Positions 11,505 to 23,659 of a DNA stretch of 64,000 bases are shown piece after piece (the stretch's first letter is position 1; each line of letters begins with the position of its first letter). This DNA is from Termitomyces sp. T153 (Eukaryota > Basidiomycota > Agaricomycetes > Agaricales > Lyophyllaceae). The stretch lies in contig JACKQL020000012.1 in NCBI GenBank assembly GCA_018296165.2, forward strand, positions 496,001 to 560,000, read 5' to 3'. Made by a program: the position numbers and the translations under genes. The notes beneath the pieces are model-generated. The model had not been told where the DNA came from, searched no databases, and saw nothing but the letters and a program-made list of their open reading frames with translations.

Positions 11505-12392
11505 TGTTGCTGAGCACCATTTTTGGTATTTCTCATTAGACAGCAGCTGATTATATTGACATGGCACAAGTCACAATACAAGTCACAATACTCAGCATGT
11601 GAGGCCTAGTCCCAAGGTCTGGAATGATGTAGCCTTTGCATGGGATTTTAGTGACCACAAGATATTTAGCAAACATGAGACTTATTGATTATGAGCTGCA
11701 TCATGTGGAGTCTGGACTCTGTATCTTGAATGACAAGGTTGAGACCTTTCTGAGCAACAATTGCTAGCAACTTTCCTGGCAAAAACACCACCTTCTCTCC
11801 AAAAATGGACATATTGACAGTCATGTGATTTCATACCTATCATTTTTCTTGTCAAGCTTACAAACATACTTGGATGGTGTCTACACTTCAGGTATTGACA
11901 TTGGACATGCTCTTTTCTTGCAATTTATAATTTTTATGCATCACATCAACCTTGCTTACTTTTTTCTTGGTTACCAGACTGACACCTTGTATGTATCATA
12001 AACACTTTGGCAGATGCCATTGCTGGTGGTGACTACTATTTCCTTTTGTATACTATACCTATGCACAGTATAAATACTGCCTGTACATAGAGACAAAGAC
12101 AACAAACAGAGTACTGTTCCTCCTCTTTAGGTCTAAGCTTATCAGCTTAAGATCTCTTCTTGCTCTTTTACTTGTCATCAACAACAACTTAGCAACAGTC
12201 TTGCTGACCTCAACTTTGACTTCATGTGGTACCAACTATGGATGCCCTTATCCTTATTTCAAATTAGTGACACTAGCAACTATGGCTAGCAATTAGTTTG
12301 TGTTCATCCCCCAGTCTCTTTATTGTCACTTTCCCCTTTCCTTCCCAACTCCCCTTTCACTGCTTAGTTCCCCCTCTTCTTAGCAAAACTCT
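11505..12392 (+). repeat. LTR of a gypsy family (same family as 34684-35514)
   Basis: Starts TGTTGCTGAGCACC and is collinear with 34684 onward: shared words include cacaagtcacaa, cttggcag/gacagatgcc, and a promoter-like tataaatactgcctgtacat (12071 on). The 3' limit is only approximate; similarity is last clear at tcttagcaa near 12380. No internal coding region follows, so it is a solo or broken LTR. Confidence 0.65.
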
Positions 12393-12657
12393 GTAAGGGG
12401 ATGACCCCTTTATGGGTAACTCCAACTCTATCCAGCCTTAGTCATAAGTATAGCATCATCTTCAGCATATCCGACCAACCAGCCACCAAGCCCCTGCACT
12501 GTCAGGGGATGTCCCACTTGTTTCCCCTTCTCCTCCTTCAGTTTCTGTCAGATCCTCTCCACTATAGTTTTCCTTTATTCTCCTTCCCTTTCCCTATCTA
12601 TTGTTCCTAGTTTTAACTTGCAGCTTGCACTGGTTCTCTGTTCATAATTCAGACAAG

Positions 12658-12936
12658 TGTTACCCCTGTGATGTATGTGCTTGGGTCATGTGACTGACCA
12701 ACTGGTTGGTTGGTCCTGTGATTGGTTAACCTGTCAATGCATGTGACTTGGTCATGTGACTTCCAGTAAATTTTCCAAACACTGGCATTGGGGATCCTCA
12801 GACTTGTTCTCTTTGAATCTCCCTCTGCCAGATGAGTAGCTAGAATGCTAGAACTTCTTATAGATACTGAATAAACTTTGGATCTCTCTCTGCCAGTTGT
12901 GTGATTGAGCCACAGCCTCCAGAGGTTGCCCTTACA
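12658..12936 (+). repeat. Second LTR family, 279-bp copy
   Basis: Begins TGTTACCCCTGTG and ends GGTTGCCCTTACA, giving the TG...CA ends of an LTR. Its right half (from gggatcctcagacttgttc) recurs at 13402-13547. No exact target duplication was found. Confidence 0.5.
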
Positions 12937-13091
12937 TGCACTCTCCAGTCAGTATTAGTCAGCCCTTTGTAGTCATTGGACTTTATTTCTCCTTTTGATG
13001 TATTGATAGTCATTACTGCTCAGCATACCCAGGCTGCTTACCACATATAGTATTAGTCATAGCATAGCCACAGATGTAGTATATAAGCCAG

Positions 13092-13466
13092 TCATGAGGA
13101 TAGAATATCCTTCAACCAATCAATAGCAGTGTTCTCCAGGTCTATCCAGTGAACCAATTGTAAGAACTCTAGCATTGCTGTCAGAGGACTTCCATTTCCA
13201 ACTTCTGTGACTTGTTCCAGCACCTCTGCAGCCTGTTTGATGTCTCTGGGGCTCATTCTAGAACCCTGAAGATCTCCAGAGAACTGCGGAGTTCTCTGTA
13301 TTATCTCAGCAATCATTATCCTAGGCTTAGGAGCAGCTCTGGTCTTCTGTACAGTAGTTCCCATGCCTCTGCCACCTGCTGATGTGCCACACTGAGCAGC
13401 AGGGATCCTTAGACTTGTTCTCTTTGGATTCCTCTCTGCTAGGTGATTAGTTACTGATTGTATCAT
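13092..13466 (-). other. Open frame of 124 codons, possibly gag-related, weak
   Basis: A basic-plus-helical peptide (ends IDWLKDIL) overlapping the second LTR fragment. I do not recognise it; it lies between two pieces of one LTR family, so it may be retroelement internal sequence. Chance open frame is equally likely. Confidence 0.2.
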
Positions 13467-13971
13467 TGTCTACTCCGCTAATATATTTTGGATTCCCCTT
13501 TGCTAGCTGCATGACTCTGATCCACTGCTCTGGAGGTTGCCCTTACAGCAGAACAAGTCTTCTAAAACTGGTCTGGAAGCCCTTCACAGCTGCAAGGAAC
13601 CTCCGAGCTGCTATCTATTGCTTCCTCACCAGGATTAAACACCATGGAGTTCTATGTTTCAGCTTGCCATCCCAGACACACCCTTGGAGGCCCTGGCCCC
13701 ACAGGACAAAGCCTGGACTTGCCTGCTACACCTAGAAACCCAGGTGCAACTAATGCAATCATCTCTCATCTACCATACTACCAAACTCTTTACCCTCTGT
13801 CAAACAACAGATCTTATCTCCCAATTGCTCCAGGCATTGCTCAAACACCTAACACCTAACTCTGCCCCTCCTGCAGCTGCAGAACCAGCCCCGACCATGT
13901 CTGCACTCATCTCCACTGCTCTGGTGACCCTATGGCCATGGATTCCATGTCCTGCACTACCAGTTACATAA
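13402..13971 (+). mobile_element. LTR fragment followed by a gag-like fragment
   Basis: 13402-13547 repeats the right half of the 12658-12936 LTR, ending GGTTGCCCTTACA. Downstream at 13654-13971 is a 105-codon frame with a coiled-coil-like segment (KAWTCLLHLETQVQLMQ) and a Pro/Ala-rich tail, resembling the start of a gypsy gag. The order LTR then gag fits the 5' end of an element; everything further 3' is missing. Confidence 0.45.
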
Positions 13972-14072
13972 GCATCCAGTAGATCTCCTGTTACCCTCTC
14001 AATTTACATGTAAACCTATATATTAACTTATTAACATCATATTCCAATGCCACCTTATAAATTATGCATACT

Positions 14073-14170
14073 TTACTTGTGTAAGGCAGCACCTTACTTC
14101 ATACTTTGAGAGAGAATTACAACTAGTTTTGATTTACAAAGTGTGAACCATAAGCTGCATGACCTGTAAC
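14073..14170 (+). repeat. Dispersed repeat with GTAAGG-CAGCA-CCTTAC palindrome, copy 1
   Basis: The block from cttgtgtaaggcagcacctt to gtgaaccataagctgcat recurs at about 30892-30980 (plus) and 45106-45210 (minus). The core is a perfect 6-bp inverted repeat around a 5-nt loop. No coding content; probably part of a retroelement LTR or untranslated region. The rest of 13972-14462 holds nothing I can name. Confidence 0.65.
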
Positions 14171-14462
14171 AAAAACATTTTAAAGACATCAAGATCAAGC
14201 TATGACTATTTGAGCTCAAGGATGACATGTTCAGAAAAGAACAAAAGTCAAACAGAAGTAAAGCAATACATGTATATAGATAGAGTCAAATCACACAACC
14301 AAGCCAGCCAGAGGTAAGGCCTTGACCTATTCCATATCTGTAGATGGCTAAGTATGAGCATGAAGAAAGTACAAGGAGAATACATGAAACACACAATAAA
14401 GAAGATATATTGAGCAATAATTAGTTATTGTTGGATAGTTAGAGTTTGGACTTGAAATCTGT

Positions 14463-17400
14463 CTAATGAAGTTTAGCACCTTTTTCCAAGCTCTTGTTAA
14501 GACTATAGGAAAGTTTCCACACCTTGAATGGCAATATTCTAGCAAGATTTCCAATAGCTCTGATTATGTCAGAATGTCTGCTGCCAAATCTTTGTGTCTG
14601 AGATTTCAATGCTTGGTGCAACTTCTTAGCTTCTTCCACCTTTCCAGCCCTCTTCAATGTCCAAGCAAGATTTTCCATAGCTCTGATTGTGTCAGAATGA
14701 CTGCTGCCAAATGCTTCTGTCCTAGCCTTCAACACTTGCTGTTCAAACTTCTCAGCTTCTTCCAGCCTTCCAGCTCTAGCCAATGTCCAAGCAAGATTTT
14801 CCATAGCTGTGATTGTGTCAAGATGACTGCTGCCAAATGCTTCTGTCTGAGCCTTCAACACTTGTTGTTGAAACTTCTCAGCTTCTTCCAGCCTTCCAGC
14901 TGCACCAAATATCAAAGCAAGATTTTCCATAGCTTGTATTGTGTCAGGATGACTGCTGCCAAATCCTTCTGTCCGAGCCTTCAACACTTGCTGTTGAAGG
15001 TTCTCAGCTTCTTCCAGCCTTCCAGCTCTAGCCAATGTCCAAGCAAAATTTGCCATAGCTCTGATTGTGTCAGGATGACTGCTGCCAAATGCTTCTGTCC
15101 GAGCCTTGAACACTTGCTGTTGAAACTTCTCGGCTTCTTCCAGCTTTCCAGCTGTCCTCAATATCCAAGCAAGATTTGCCATAGCTCTGATTGTGTCAGG
15201 ATGACTGCTGCCAAATCTTTCTTTCTGCATTTTCAACACTTGCTGTTGAAACTGCTCAGCTTCCTCCAGCTTTCCAGCTGCACCAAATATCAAAGCAAGA
15301 TTTTCCGTAGCTTGTATTGTGTCAGGATGACTGCTGCCAAATACTTCTGTCTCAGCCTTCAACACTTGCTGTTGAAGGTTCTCAGCTTCTTCCAGCCTTC
15401 CAGCTCTCCTCAGTGTTGAAGCAAGATTTTCCATAGCTGTGATTGTGTCAGGATGACTGCTGCCAAATGCTTCTGTCTGAGCCTTCAATACTTCTTGTTG
15501 AAGCTTCTCAGCTTCTTCCAGCCTTCTAGCTATAGCCAATGTCCAAGCAAGATTTGCCATAGCTCTGATTGTGTCAGGATGACTGCTGCCAAATGCTTCT
15601 GTCCTAGCCTTCAACACTTGCTGTTCAAACTTCTCAGCTTCTTTCAGCCTTCCAGCTCTCTTCTGTGTTGAAGCAAAATTTTCCATAGCTGTGATTGTGT
15701 CAGGATGACTGCTGCCAAATGCTTCTGTCTGAGCCTTCAACACTTGTTGTTGAAGCTTCTCAGCTTCTTCCAGCCTTCCAGCTGTGCTCCATGTCAAAGC
15801 AAGATTTTCCATAGCTCTGATTGTGTCAGGATGACTGCTGCCAAATGCTTCTGTCTCAGCCTTCAACACTTGCTGTTCAAACTTCTCAGCTTCTTCCAGC
15901 CTTCCAGCTCTAGCCAATGTCCAAGCAAGATTTTCCATAGCTGTGATTGTGTCAGGATGACTGCTGCCAAATCTTTCTTTCTGCACTTTCAACACTTGCT
16001 GTTGAAACTGCTCAGCTTCCTCCAGCTTTCCAGCTGCACCAAATATCAAAGCAAGATTTTCCGTAGCTTGTATTGTGTCAGGATGACTGCTGCCAAATGC
16101 TTCCGTCTGAGCCTTCAACACTTGCTGATCAAACTTCTCAGCTTCTTCCAGCCTTCCAGTTATACCCAATGTCGAAGCAAGATTTGCCATAGCTCTGATT
16201 GTTTCAGGATGACTGCTGCCAAATCCTTCTGTCCTAGCCTTCAACACTTGCTGTTGTAGCTTTTTGGCTTCTTCCAGCCTTCCAGCTGTAGCCAATGTCC
16301 AAGCAAAATTTGCCATAGCTCTGATTGTGTCAGGATGACTGCTGCCAAATCTTTCTTTCTGCACTTTCAACACTTGCTGTTGAAACTTCTCAGCTTCTTC
16401 CAGCCTTCCAGCTGTGCTCAATGTCAAAGCAAGATTTTCCATAGCTCTGATTGTGTCAGGATGACTGCTGCCAAATGCTTCTGTCCGAGCCTTCAACACT
16501 TGCTGATCAAACTTCTCCGCTTCTTCCAGCCTTCTAGCTGTCCTCAATGTGTAAGCAAGATTTGCCATAGCTCTGATTGTGTCAGGATGACTGCTGCCAG
16601 ATCCTTCTGTCCAAGCCTTCAATACTTGCTGTTGAAACTTCTCAGCTTCTTCCAGCCTTCCAGCTTTACTCAATGTTTTAGCAAGATTTCCCATAGCTCT
16701 GATTGTGTCAGGATGACTGCTGCCCAATCCTTCTGTCCAAGCCATCAACACCTGCTTTTCAAACTTCTCAGCTTCTTCTAGCTTTCCAACTCTCCTCAAT
16801 GTCAAAGCAAGATTTTCTTTAGCTCTGATGGTGTCAGGATGACTCTCAGCTTCTTGCAGCTTTCCACCTTGCCTCAATGTGATAGCAAGACTCTCCATAG
16901 CTCCAACAGGATTGAAGTGGTTCCTCCCAGATTTTTCTATATAAATTTCCAGAATTTGCCTTTGGAGTGGTTCTGCTTCACTCCACATGTGTGCTGCTTC
17001 AAAGATTTGTCCCATAGCATTTGCTGCCTTCATACCAATAGCATCTACAGTTGACAGCTTCAGTAGTTGTTGTAAATGGGGCACCCACTCTACTGCATCA
17101 TAATATGTTTTCAATGCCTTACTAACACATAAGAATAACTGTTGGGCACATAATTGTGCCCTTTTTTGTTTCTCTGGTTCCAATGACTGATATGACCATA
17201 CATGAACAAGGGAGTGTATGTTTAGTAATGGGACACCTTCTCCACTTATTTCCACTAGAGAATATGACTGCAGAGCATCAAGAGCTTTCTCCAGACTAAC
17301 ATTATTCCACTTTCCATCTTCTACAAATAACTCCAATGTCTGTTTTATCTCCTGTGTATCTAATTCAGGATATTGAGTCAAATTGTTCCAAGATTTTTCC

Positions 17401-19572
17401 AAAATTTCCACAGGAATCTTTGAACAGTGTAATACACTACACAACATGAGAATTTCTTTTGCCCTTTTGTCTAGCTTCTGATAACTACAATCCCATGTGG
17501 CAAAAGCAGACAGTAAATAGCCATCCATATTGTGTGTCCTGACTTTTGCAAGATATTTTAGCTTGTCTTTTTTGTAATTCTTCAGATATTGATGGATTTT
17601 CTCATTCTCATTATAATGTAGATATCCACCTGCCTGAACAACAGCCAGTGCTAGATTACCCAGTTCTTGAACAAGTTCTTGTGCTGCAGTATGTTCAGCT
17701 TCTGATAAATTAAATCTGCAGCTAGCTTTGGAAAAAATAGACAATGAATCTTCATCCAACATTTCCCCAACTTTATAAAAATTTTTGGATGCATATTTTA
17801 TACATGCCTTATTTCGGCTTGTAATAATAATATTGCCATGGCTGCATATAGGGAAAAATTTCCACAAGTCTAAATCAGGGTCATCAGCATTATCAAAGAT
17901 CATCATCCATTCTGTTGTTTGATAGCAAAGCCATACAAGGGCAGCATCAGGAGTGGCTTCTGCAAGCTGAGCATTATGAGCAACTTGTACTAGAAACTGC
18001 TGAATTGACTCTTGTGACCTTGCATCAATCATATAAATAAAAGAGAAACTGTTGTAATCAGTTATGTTAATAGCCTTTAACCATGGGATTATCATACCTG
18101 TTTCTAAATATATGAGAGAATTGCAAAGCAATTTGTGTCTTTCCAGCTCCACCCAATCCATATAGAACAAAATGTTTCTGATAGTTGGATTTCAATGAAG
18201 ATGGTTTATTGATGAAGTATTTTTCAAGTTGATGTAATACATCTGCTCTGCCTGTAAACAAAGAAGATGGTGCAGGAACAACAGGAAGGAGTTTGTGCAT
18301 AGATGTTTCTTTTATGATAGGACCTGGTGGTATGGGCCCAGCTAAAATGAATGTCAAAAAACTGCAATTTCAAGCAGTAAAGATACATACTCAGCACACC
18401 AAGAGTGATCTTCTGAGGACTACTATGCAAAGTGTCCACAATGATACCCACTTTCTGTGTGATTTCTGCCTTGATCAAATAATTGACAGAATGTGTTTTG
18501 ATCTCTCCCAAGCTGTTCCAGCCATCCAAAGCCATTTTCTGAAGCCCCTGATCTACATTCAGCCTATAAAAAATGCCAGGCAAGTTCTTATACTGCTTTA
18601 CAAAGCTTTCAACAGAAGCTTCACAGCTAGTAGATATATCCATTAGAACTTTCATGAGCATGGAAGTGAATAATTTGCTGGACTTCCATGAAATGTGGCC
18701 AGGATGACCTGCTCCTATGCTCACAATGCAGGCAACTGGTTGAGAGGCCCCAAACACTAATTCTGCCTCCTCCAGAACAAAGTTCATGGGATAGTTGTAC
18801 CCAAGATGGGCACCAATGAATTTTTCATCCAGCCCTCCAGCACCAATAGACACAGATTTGAAGAATTGAGGAGAAGCAGTGGTGGCACGAGCAGCTTCCA
18901 CCACAGTGCAATTATATCCTTGATTTGCTTTAACCAAATAAGACCTGAAAATACGAGGAGTCATATTAGCAGATGGAAGAGCTGCTACAAAACTTTGGAA
19001 AGTTCAAGTATCAGTATGGGCATCGTAATCAAGAAAGTCTCACTCACCTCTTGCAGAAAGGATTCTCCTCCTGCATCAAGACATCTGCTGGAAATTCAGC
19101 TGACTGCAAGATATCTTCCATTGCAGAGACAAAGGTGGAAGCCTTGAACCTCTCTGATCCCATACTGAATGTCTTGATGTCAGAGTAGACTTTCTTACTG
19201 AACTCGACATATTTCTCAATAGCCAAGTCAATGGGCATACGAAGTCGTCCAAGCATCAATGCAATAATACTGCTGTATGTGAATGCCTGATTGAATGCAT
19301 GACAGCCTGGAACACATACCCGCCTGTTCCAACACCACCAATTATATCAAAATAATCACAGGGCTTGGGCATAGATGCAGCCTGCTCCGAGTGCTTAAGC
19401 CGGTACATGATTTCCTCGATAATAACGAGCTCAGACAATCCTCGAATACCACCATCATCTAACAGACCAATCCAATACTACTGTTAGAAACTGTGCTTTA
19501 GTACAGAGGGACAAACACACCTAAGGCTAAAAGCCTCAATCCACGCTGAGCAATGTTTGAATTGGCGTCCAT
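14463..19572 (-). CDS. Patatin / NB-ARC / TPR NLR-like protein (six exons, 1614 aa), patatin active site degenerate
   Basis: Exons in transcript order: 19572-19521, 19458-19320, 19269-19048, 18992-18391, 18341-18098, 18048-14463; introns of 49-62 nt and all junctions in frame. The exon 3 acceptor is a tandem CAG-CAG; I chose the second because it gives GGIIALMLGRL. Patatin-like domain 1-310: LDDGGIRG (17-24), GVGTG (59-63) where GxSxG is expected, and FIGAHLGYN (196-204) where F-I/V-D-G-G is expected. NB-ARC from ~340: Walker A GLGGAGKT (400-407), Walker B MMIFDNADDP (~472), sensor-like GNIIITSR. From ~820 to the end are about 18 TPR units of 42 residues. Known: such STAND proteins are fungal NLR-like sensors in which TPRs bind the trigger, NB-ARC oligomerises and the N-terminal domain is the effector. 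The frame is intact although decayed elements lie close by. Loss of Ser and Asp argues against lipase activity; signalling by another route is inference. Confidence 0.85.
14510..16860 (-). repeat. 126-bp coding tandem array (about 18 TPR units) inside the NLR-like gene
   Basis: The unit encodes GSSHPDTIRAMENLA plus LEEAEKFQQQVLKA at a strict 42-residue period, matching kinesin-light-chain-type TPRs. DNA identity between units is high and several units are almost identical though not adjacent (units 7 and 13; 8 and 17), which points to recent unit exchange. The first (16.85 kb) and last (14.5 kb) units are the most degenerate, as expected when internal units homogenise. Confidence 0.9.
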
Positions 19573-19729
19573 TGTAATCTCGGTCACTGATATGAAGGCT
19601 TGATGGAAGTGAGAAGGAAGGAAAGAAAGCGTGGATTTGTCTCTCCATCATTGATGAAGCGATGCACTCTCACGCTTGGGCCCAAACGACAGTATCAAGC
19701 GCTGAGACTGTTCAATTGGAAGCGATTCT

Positions 19730-20059
19730 CTATCCTTCGGATATATGAAAGACAAAAAGTACACTATACTTAGTCATTCTCTCCTCCTCAGCAGCCCGCA
19801 ACTGCATCTCCAATGTTCTCGAACCATCCTCTATCTCCTGATTGTAGATGCGCAAGGCTTGCTTGCTCTCGGCCTCTCGTGGATGTTCGATTACACCAAC
19901 CTCTCAAAGCTTCCGCGGCGGCGCAATTATCATGCTCTCTGAGAAGAGCAGTGATCTGAAACTGCACAGGGGCCGCCAGAGCGCGACATTTCGCGAAACG
20001 CGTGCTTCCCCGTGCCGCAGCTTGAAAGACGATACTCTGTACTAAGGAGGTCAATTTTT
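19730..20059 (-). CDS. Possible small gene fragment upstream of the NLR-like gene, unrecognised
   Basis: Two frames can be joined by a short 43-nt intron (20059-19901 and 19857-19730). They give a helical, charged peptide (FQITALLREHDNCAAAEAL joined to RIYNQEIEDGSRTLEMQLRA) ending at TAG 19730. Codon use and normal CG content look gene-like, but no in-frame ATG was located and further 5' exons are not resolved. It may equally be non-coding. Its end lies ~158 bp upstream of the NLR-like ATG on the same strand. Confidence 0.25.
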
Positions 20060-21145
20060 CTAGAGACAAGAAAATGCACAGGTAATGGACAGACTTCGGC
20101 TATGCTTACTGACAATATAAGACAATATCAGCACAATTCACCATTGCCAAAATATCAGTCTGAATGAATCGTGATTAGCATTTAAAAGAACAAAGAATAC
20201 TCATAATGCCACTCAGCGACTCAGCACGAGGGGCAAGTCACCTGTTTGTACCCTTTGGTCATTCAAAATAGTTATACCAAGATGTCTTTGTTATTAAAGT
20301 TGTCGGGGTCGTCGTCATTTGGACACGTCTTTCATTTGTGACTGATTCGTTTGTAAGACAGATCAAGGCTTGAAGCTTGAGCCCCAACAATTCCGTTTAA
20401 GGGACCTTTGAAGTTCGTCATCCTACATGATATGACAAAAGCTTGTACTTCTTCGACTACGAACAATACATCTCTATTCGTAATTTCTCATGAAGTCCGG
20501 AGTATGGTTGATCGCGAGAAGAAATGTCGCATAGCCAGTGATGTCCAGGTCGTGAGTCGATGAACAGCGACGGTAACGCGGGACCATTGCGGACTGGTAC
20601 CAAAACCGACAACCTAAAGAAGTACCCGCGAGGTGCGGGCGAAGGACCTGAGATTTACAACATAGCGACGGTGGCGATGCGGAACTCGATGTATGCGTTA
20701 TATCGCATAAAGTGCTGAACGAGGTTCAATACGTGCGATAAGCGGAGACCAAGGCATTGCTCAGTGCCTGGGGTCTGAACCATGGTTGCGGAGACTGCAG
20801 ACAAACGGATATAGGAGCGGACAGTGTGCTGCTAGCCAAAAGAGAAAAGCTGATGCAGGTCGCAGTTGTGCAACATCGCACGGAGGCGGATGGCTCGGCT
20901 AGGAGACAGCGAGTGGATGTTTTGATGTTGAGGACTCTGATGTGTTGAAGAAGCCACGTACTGGTGGACCTGAAATTCCATAGTCAATAATATTGGCGCT
21001 TCGGGGGATTGTACTAACGCGAGACTATTCTCATCGTGCACCATTTGCGTGAGCAATTCTATCGAAAGGAATATACGGAGACTACGGGGCCGGCACGGCT
21101 CGTGGGGATACTTCCTTGACCAGAGAAAGCCAACTCCGATAACCG
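20060..21145. other. CG-normal intergenic DNA, no convincing gene
   Basis: Open frames are short and without motif. The stretch keeps gene-like CG frequency, unlike the flanking retroelement DNA. Confidence 0.4.
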
Positions 21146-21186
<41 letters not shown>

Positions 21187-21188
21187 CC
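21146..21188. repeat. (AAC)n microsatellite, about 14 units
   Basis: An uninterrupted run of aac triplets followed by a C-rich ccccaccccacccc tract. Confidence 0.95.
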
Positions 21189-21578
21189 CCACCCCACCCC
21201 GCTGACCCAAGCACTACTGTTGCTCTCGTTCTGATTTTAAGGCTTTCAGGAACCCCACCTGAGTCTCTAGAGCCTATAATCACTCTTAGCCAGAAACCTA
21301 ACATTTCATTTCCAAACGTCTACAGATAGAACTTTTGCCACAGTAGCACTACCATACCTCACTTTGGACTGACTACGCCCTATCTCTTCCCTCTTGCTGA
21401 ATTCTTTAGTTCCTCTGTCCCATCAGCGCAATTTGTACTACTTCCTTTCAATAGTATCATCTGATCCTTCCTTGTTCTATTCTTATTGTTCCCATAAACA
21501 ACCTTATCCGCACTTGATCCCAATCTTAATACCTTATATCTTTTTTCGTTCACACAGTCTATGTTTTACATCATTGCT

Positions 21579-23267
21579 ATGGTCTCTGACACCTCAGATC
21601 CCAGATCCCCTTCTACCCCGACACCCATAACCAGGCCGGCCCCTTCCACACCAAGATCAAAGGTACCTCTGTACACCCTGCGCACACCCAAAACTGGTCC
21701 GAGACCCTGCACTCCTGAGGCTGACTATGATTTGAAAGATGACTCTCAGTTTAGTCCAGCTCTGATTCCGAAGGGAAATCAACTGATTGTTCAGTGATGT
21801 GTGGCTTCCATGGTCAGAGGCCTGCTACATCAACTCGTCAGGAACCCCTTTACAACTATTTTGATGCCTTGCCCCTGTTGGTGTCACTCTTAGTGACAGA
21901 CCTTCCAATGTTTTGTCTGCCTGCTATGTCAAGCTGAGGTATGGTGGCACAGAGGTATCAGCAGAACCCAGGGCAGATCTCCTTGAAACTGTTCTCATGG
22001 CAATAGCAGAAGCAAGGTTCAATTGGAAGGTTCAATGGTGTGCTAGCAGAAAGGGTCATAGCAACAAGCGTCTATTGTGCTGCCTGTTGGACCTCTATCC
22101 TGGAGTGATGGACCATAGTGGCATCCCCCCAGCAGATCTTGCAATCCTCAAGGAGCATATAAAGAAGCAGGGATACTGTGTAGCCTCCATATTTGCATCA
22201 TATGGAGATCCCCAGGTTACATTCCTTCTTCTGGCTGATGCTGACAGATTCATGGCCCTAGGCTCCATTGCTGTTCCATCCAAAGTGTCAAAAATGCCTG
22301 GCCAGGATTGAGCTGCTGAAGGAGATACCAATTGAGAGGTCCTTCAAACTAGTAGTCACTAGAATGAGGGATTGGGACCAGATGGAGTGTAAGATCAAAC
22401 AATGGGTTTGTAGGACTGCTCCAAAGGCTTGGATTGGGAATCAGACCACCAATCTTAATACTGATCTGTTTATCTTCTTGATGGTGACTTGGTCGGATAT
22501 GCTCAAAATTTCCAAGGCTGAAACTCCTTTCAAAATACTTTGCCTGATGCCATGAATCTCCCATGCCAATTGTGGGATTACAATGACAATCCAACATGCA
22601 AAATGCTAGGTGATAAGGGTGCTGATCAAATTTCTAGTACAGTCAAAGCCATTGCTGCAGAGATCTGCAAACTCAAAGGAGAGGTTCACTCTGTTCAACT
22701 CAAGTTGGATGACACAATAGTCTCTCAGACCAAGCTCATCAATCATGTTATATCACTTGATCAAAGCCTTTGTACTATGCAACAAGCCTTATTGGTTCAA
22801 TGATGTGAAGAGAAAATCTGCTCTTGTATCATCAAACTTGAGTCTCACATTGGCAGTTTATGGGTTTTGCTATTATTTCCAGTCAATCAGCAAAGGTGAG
22901 AGGAAATCCAAGAAATGCTTGACAGCTTGAACATGGAGATAGAATTTAAGAGAAAGGAATTGTCTACAACCTCTGATCAGTTTGCCAGTGTCATCAGAGT
23001 ATCTCCCAATACACTTTGCCATGTGCTCCTGCATCAATCACCACAACCCATGCTCAAAAGAAATGCAGGACTCAGGACATTGTTAACAGACCATGCCTGG
23101 CAGATATGCCCACTCCTGTGACACATTCAGAGGATGTGGACATGGTACATTCTGTTCACACCAACCTTTCTGTTTCATCATTCAATGACTTGGACATTGT
23201 GTCTATCAGACCCCTGACCAATGAAGATCAGCCAAACTTGGTTAGTGTAGCAACCTTAAGGGCATAG
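21579..23267 (+). pseudogene. ORF1 of the LINE remnant
   Basis: Starts ATG 21579 with a Pro/Ser/Thr-rich N-terminus (SDTSDPRSPSTPTPITRPAP). It continues in shifting frames through a middle region (21913-22311) to a coiled-coil-like segment (22540-22803; KLKGEVHSVQLKLDD). This is a plausible nucleic-acid-binding ORF1, but I recognise it mainly by position upstream of the endonuclease. Confidence 0.45.
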
Positions 23268-23659
23268 TACAATACTATATGGGTTGTTTGGAGGAGGTGT
23301 CTGTTCAATAGTCACTTTTGTCATGTTATTTCTTTGCCCTTCCCAGCATTTTCCACCTTCGGAAATCTTACTTCTGTCTACTTTGATATATATGCCTCCT
23401 TTTCAAGACCTTACCAACCCTCTCTACTTGTATGCTCAACCATGCCTGACTCTGCCATCACAAATTCAACTCCAATCCTTCCAATATCTGCCCATCTGTA
23501 GGACAATTTCATCTTCCACCTTTGTGTATTGTTCACATCTCACTTTTGATGCGTTGCATTCTATATCAATCTTCTTCAGTCATCCTATTTGGGCAGTTTG
23601 TTACTGTTTACAATGTTATTCTCCATACTCCCCCACCACACATATGCACACCCAGTTCA

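Noticed and set aside
14510..16860. Regularly spaced direct repeats resembling a CRISPR array
   Set aside because: The 126-bp units have no unique spacers, encode a TPR in frame, and the genome is eukaryotic.
14466..17054. Long plus-strand open frames (up to 317 codons) with regular 42-residue repeats
   Set aside because: They are the antisense shadow of the minus-strand TPR array; the repeat period is that of the TPR DNA and stops are absent only because the unit repeats.
18945..19047. A 103-nt intron between NLR exons 3 and 4
   Set aside because: Its last 48 nt encode FVAALPSANMTPRIF in frame, a conserved patatin segment, so the shorter 55-nt intron (18993-19047) was adopted.
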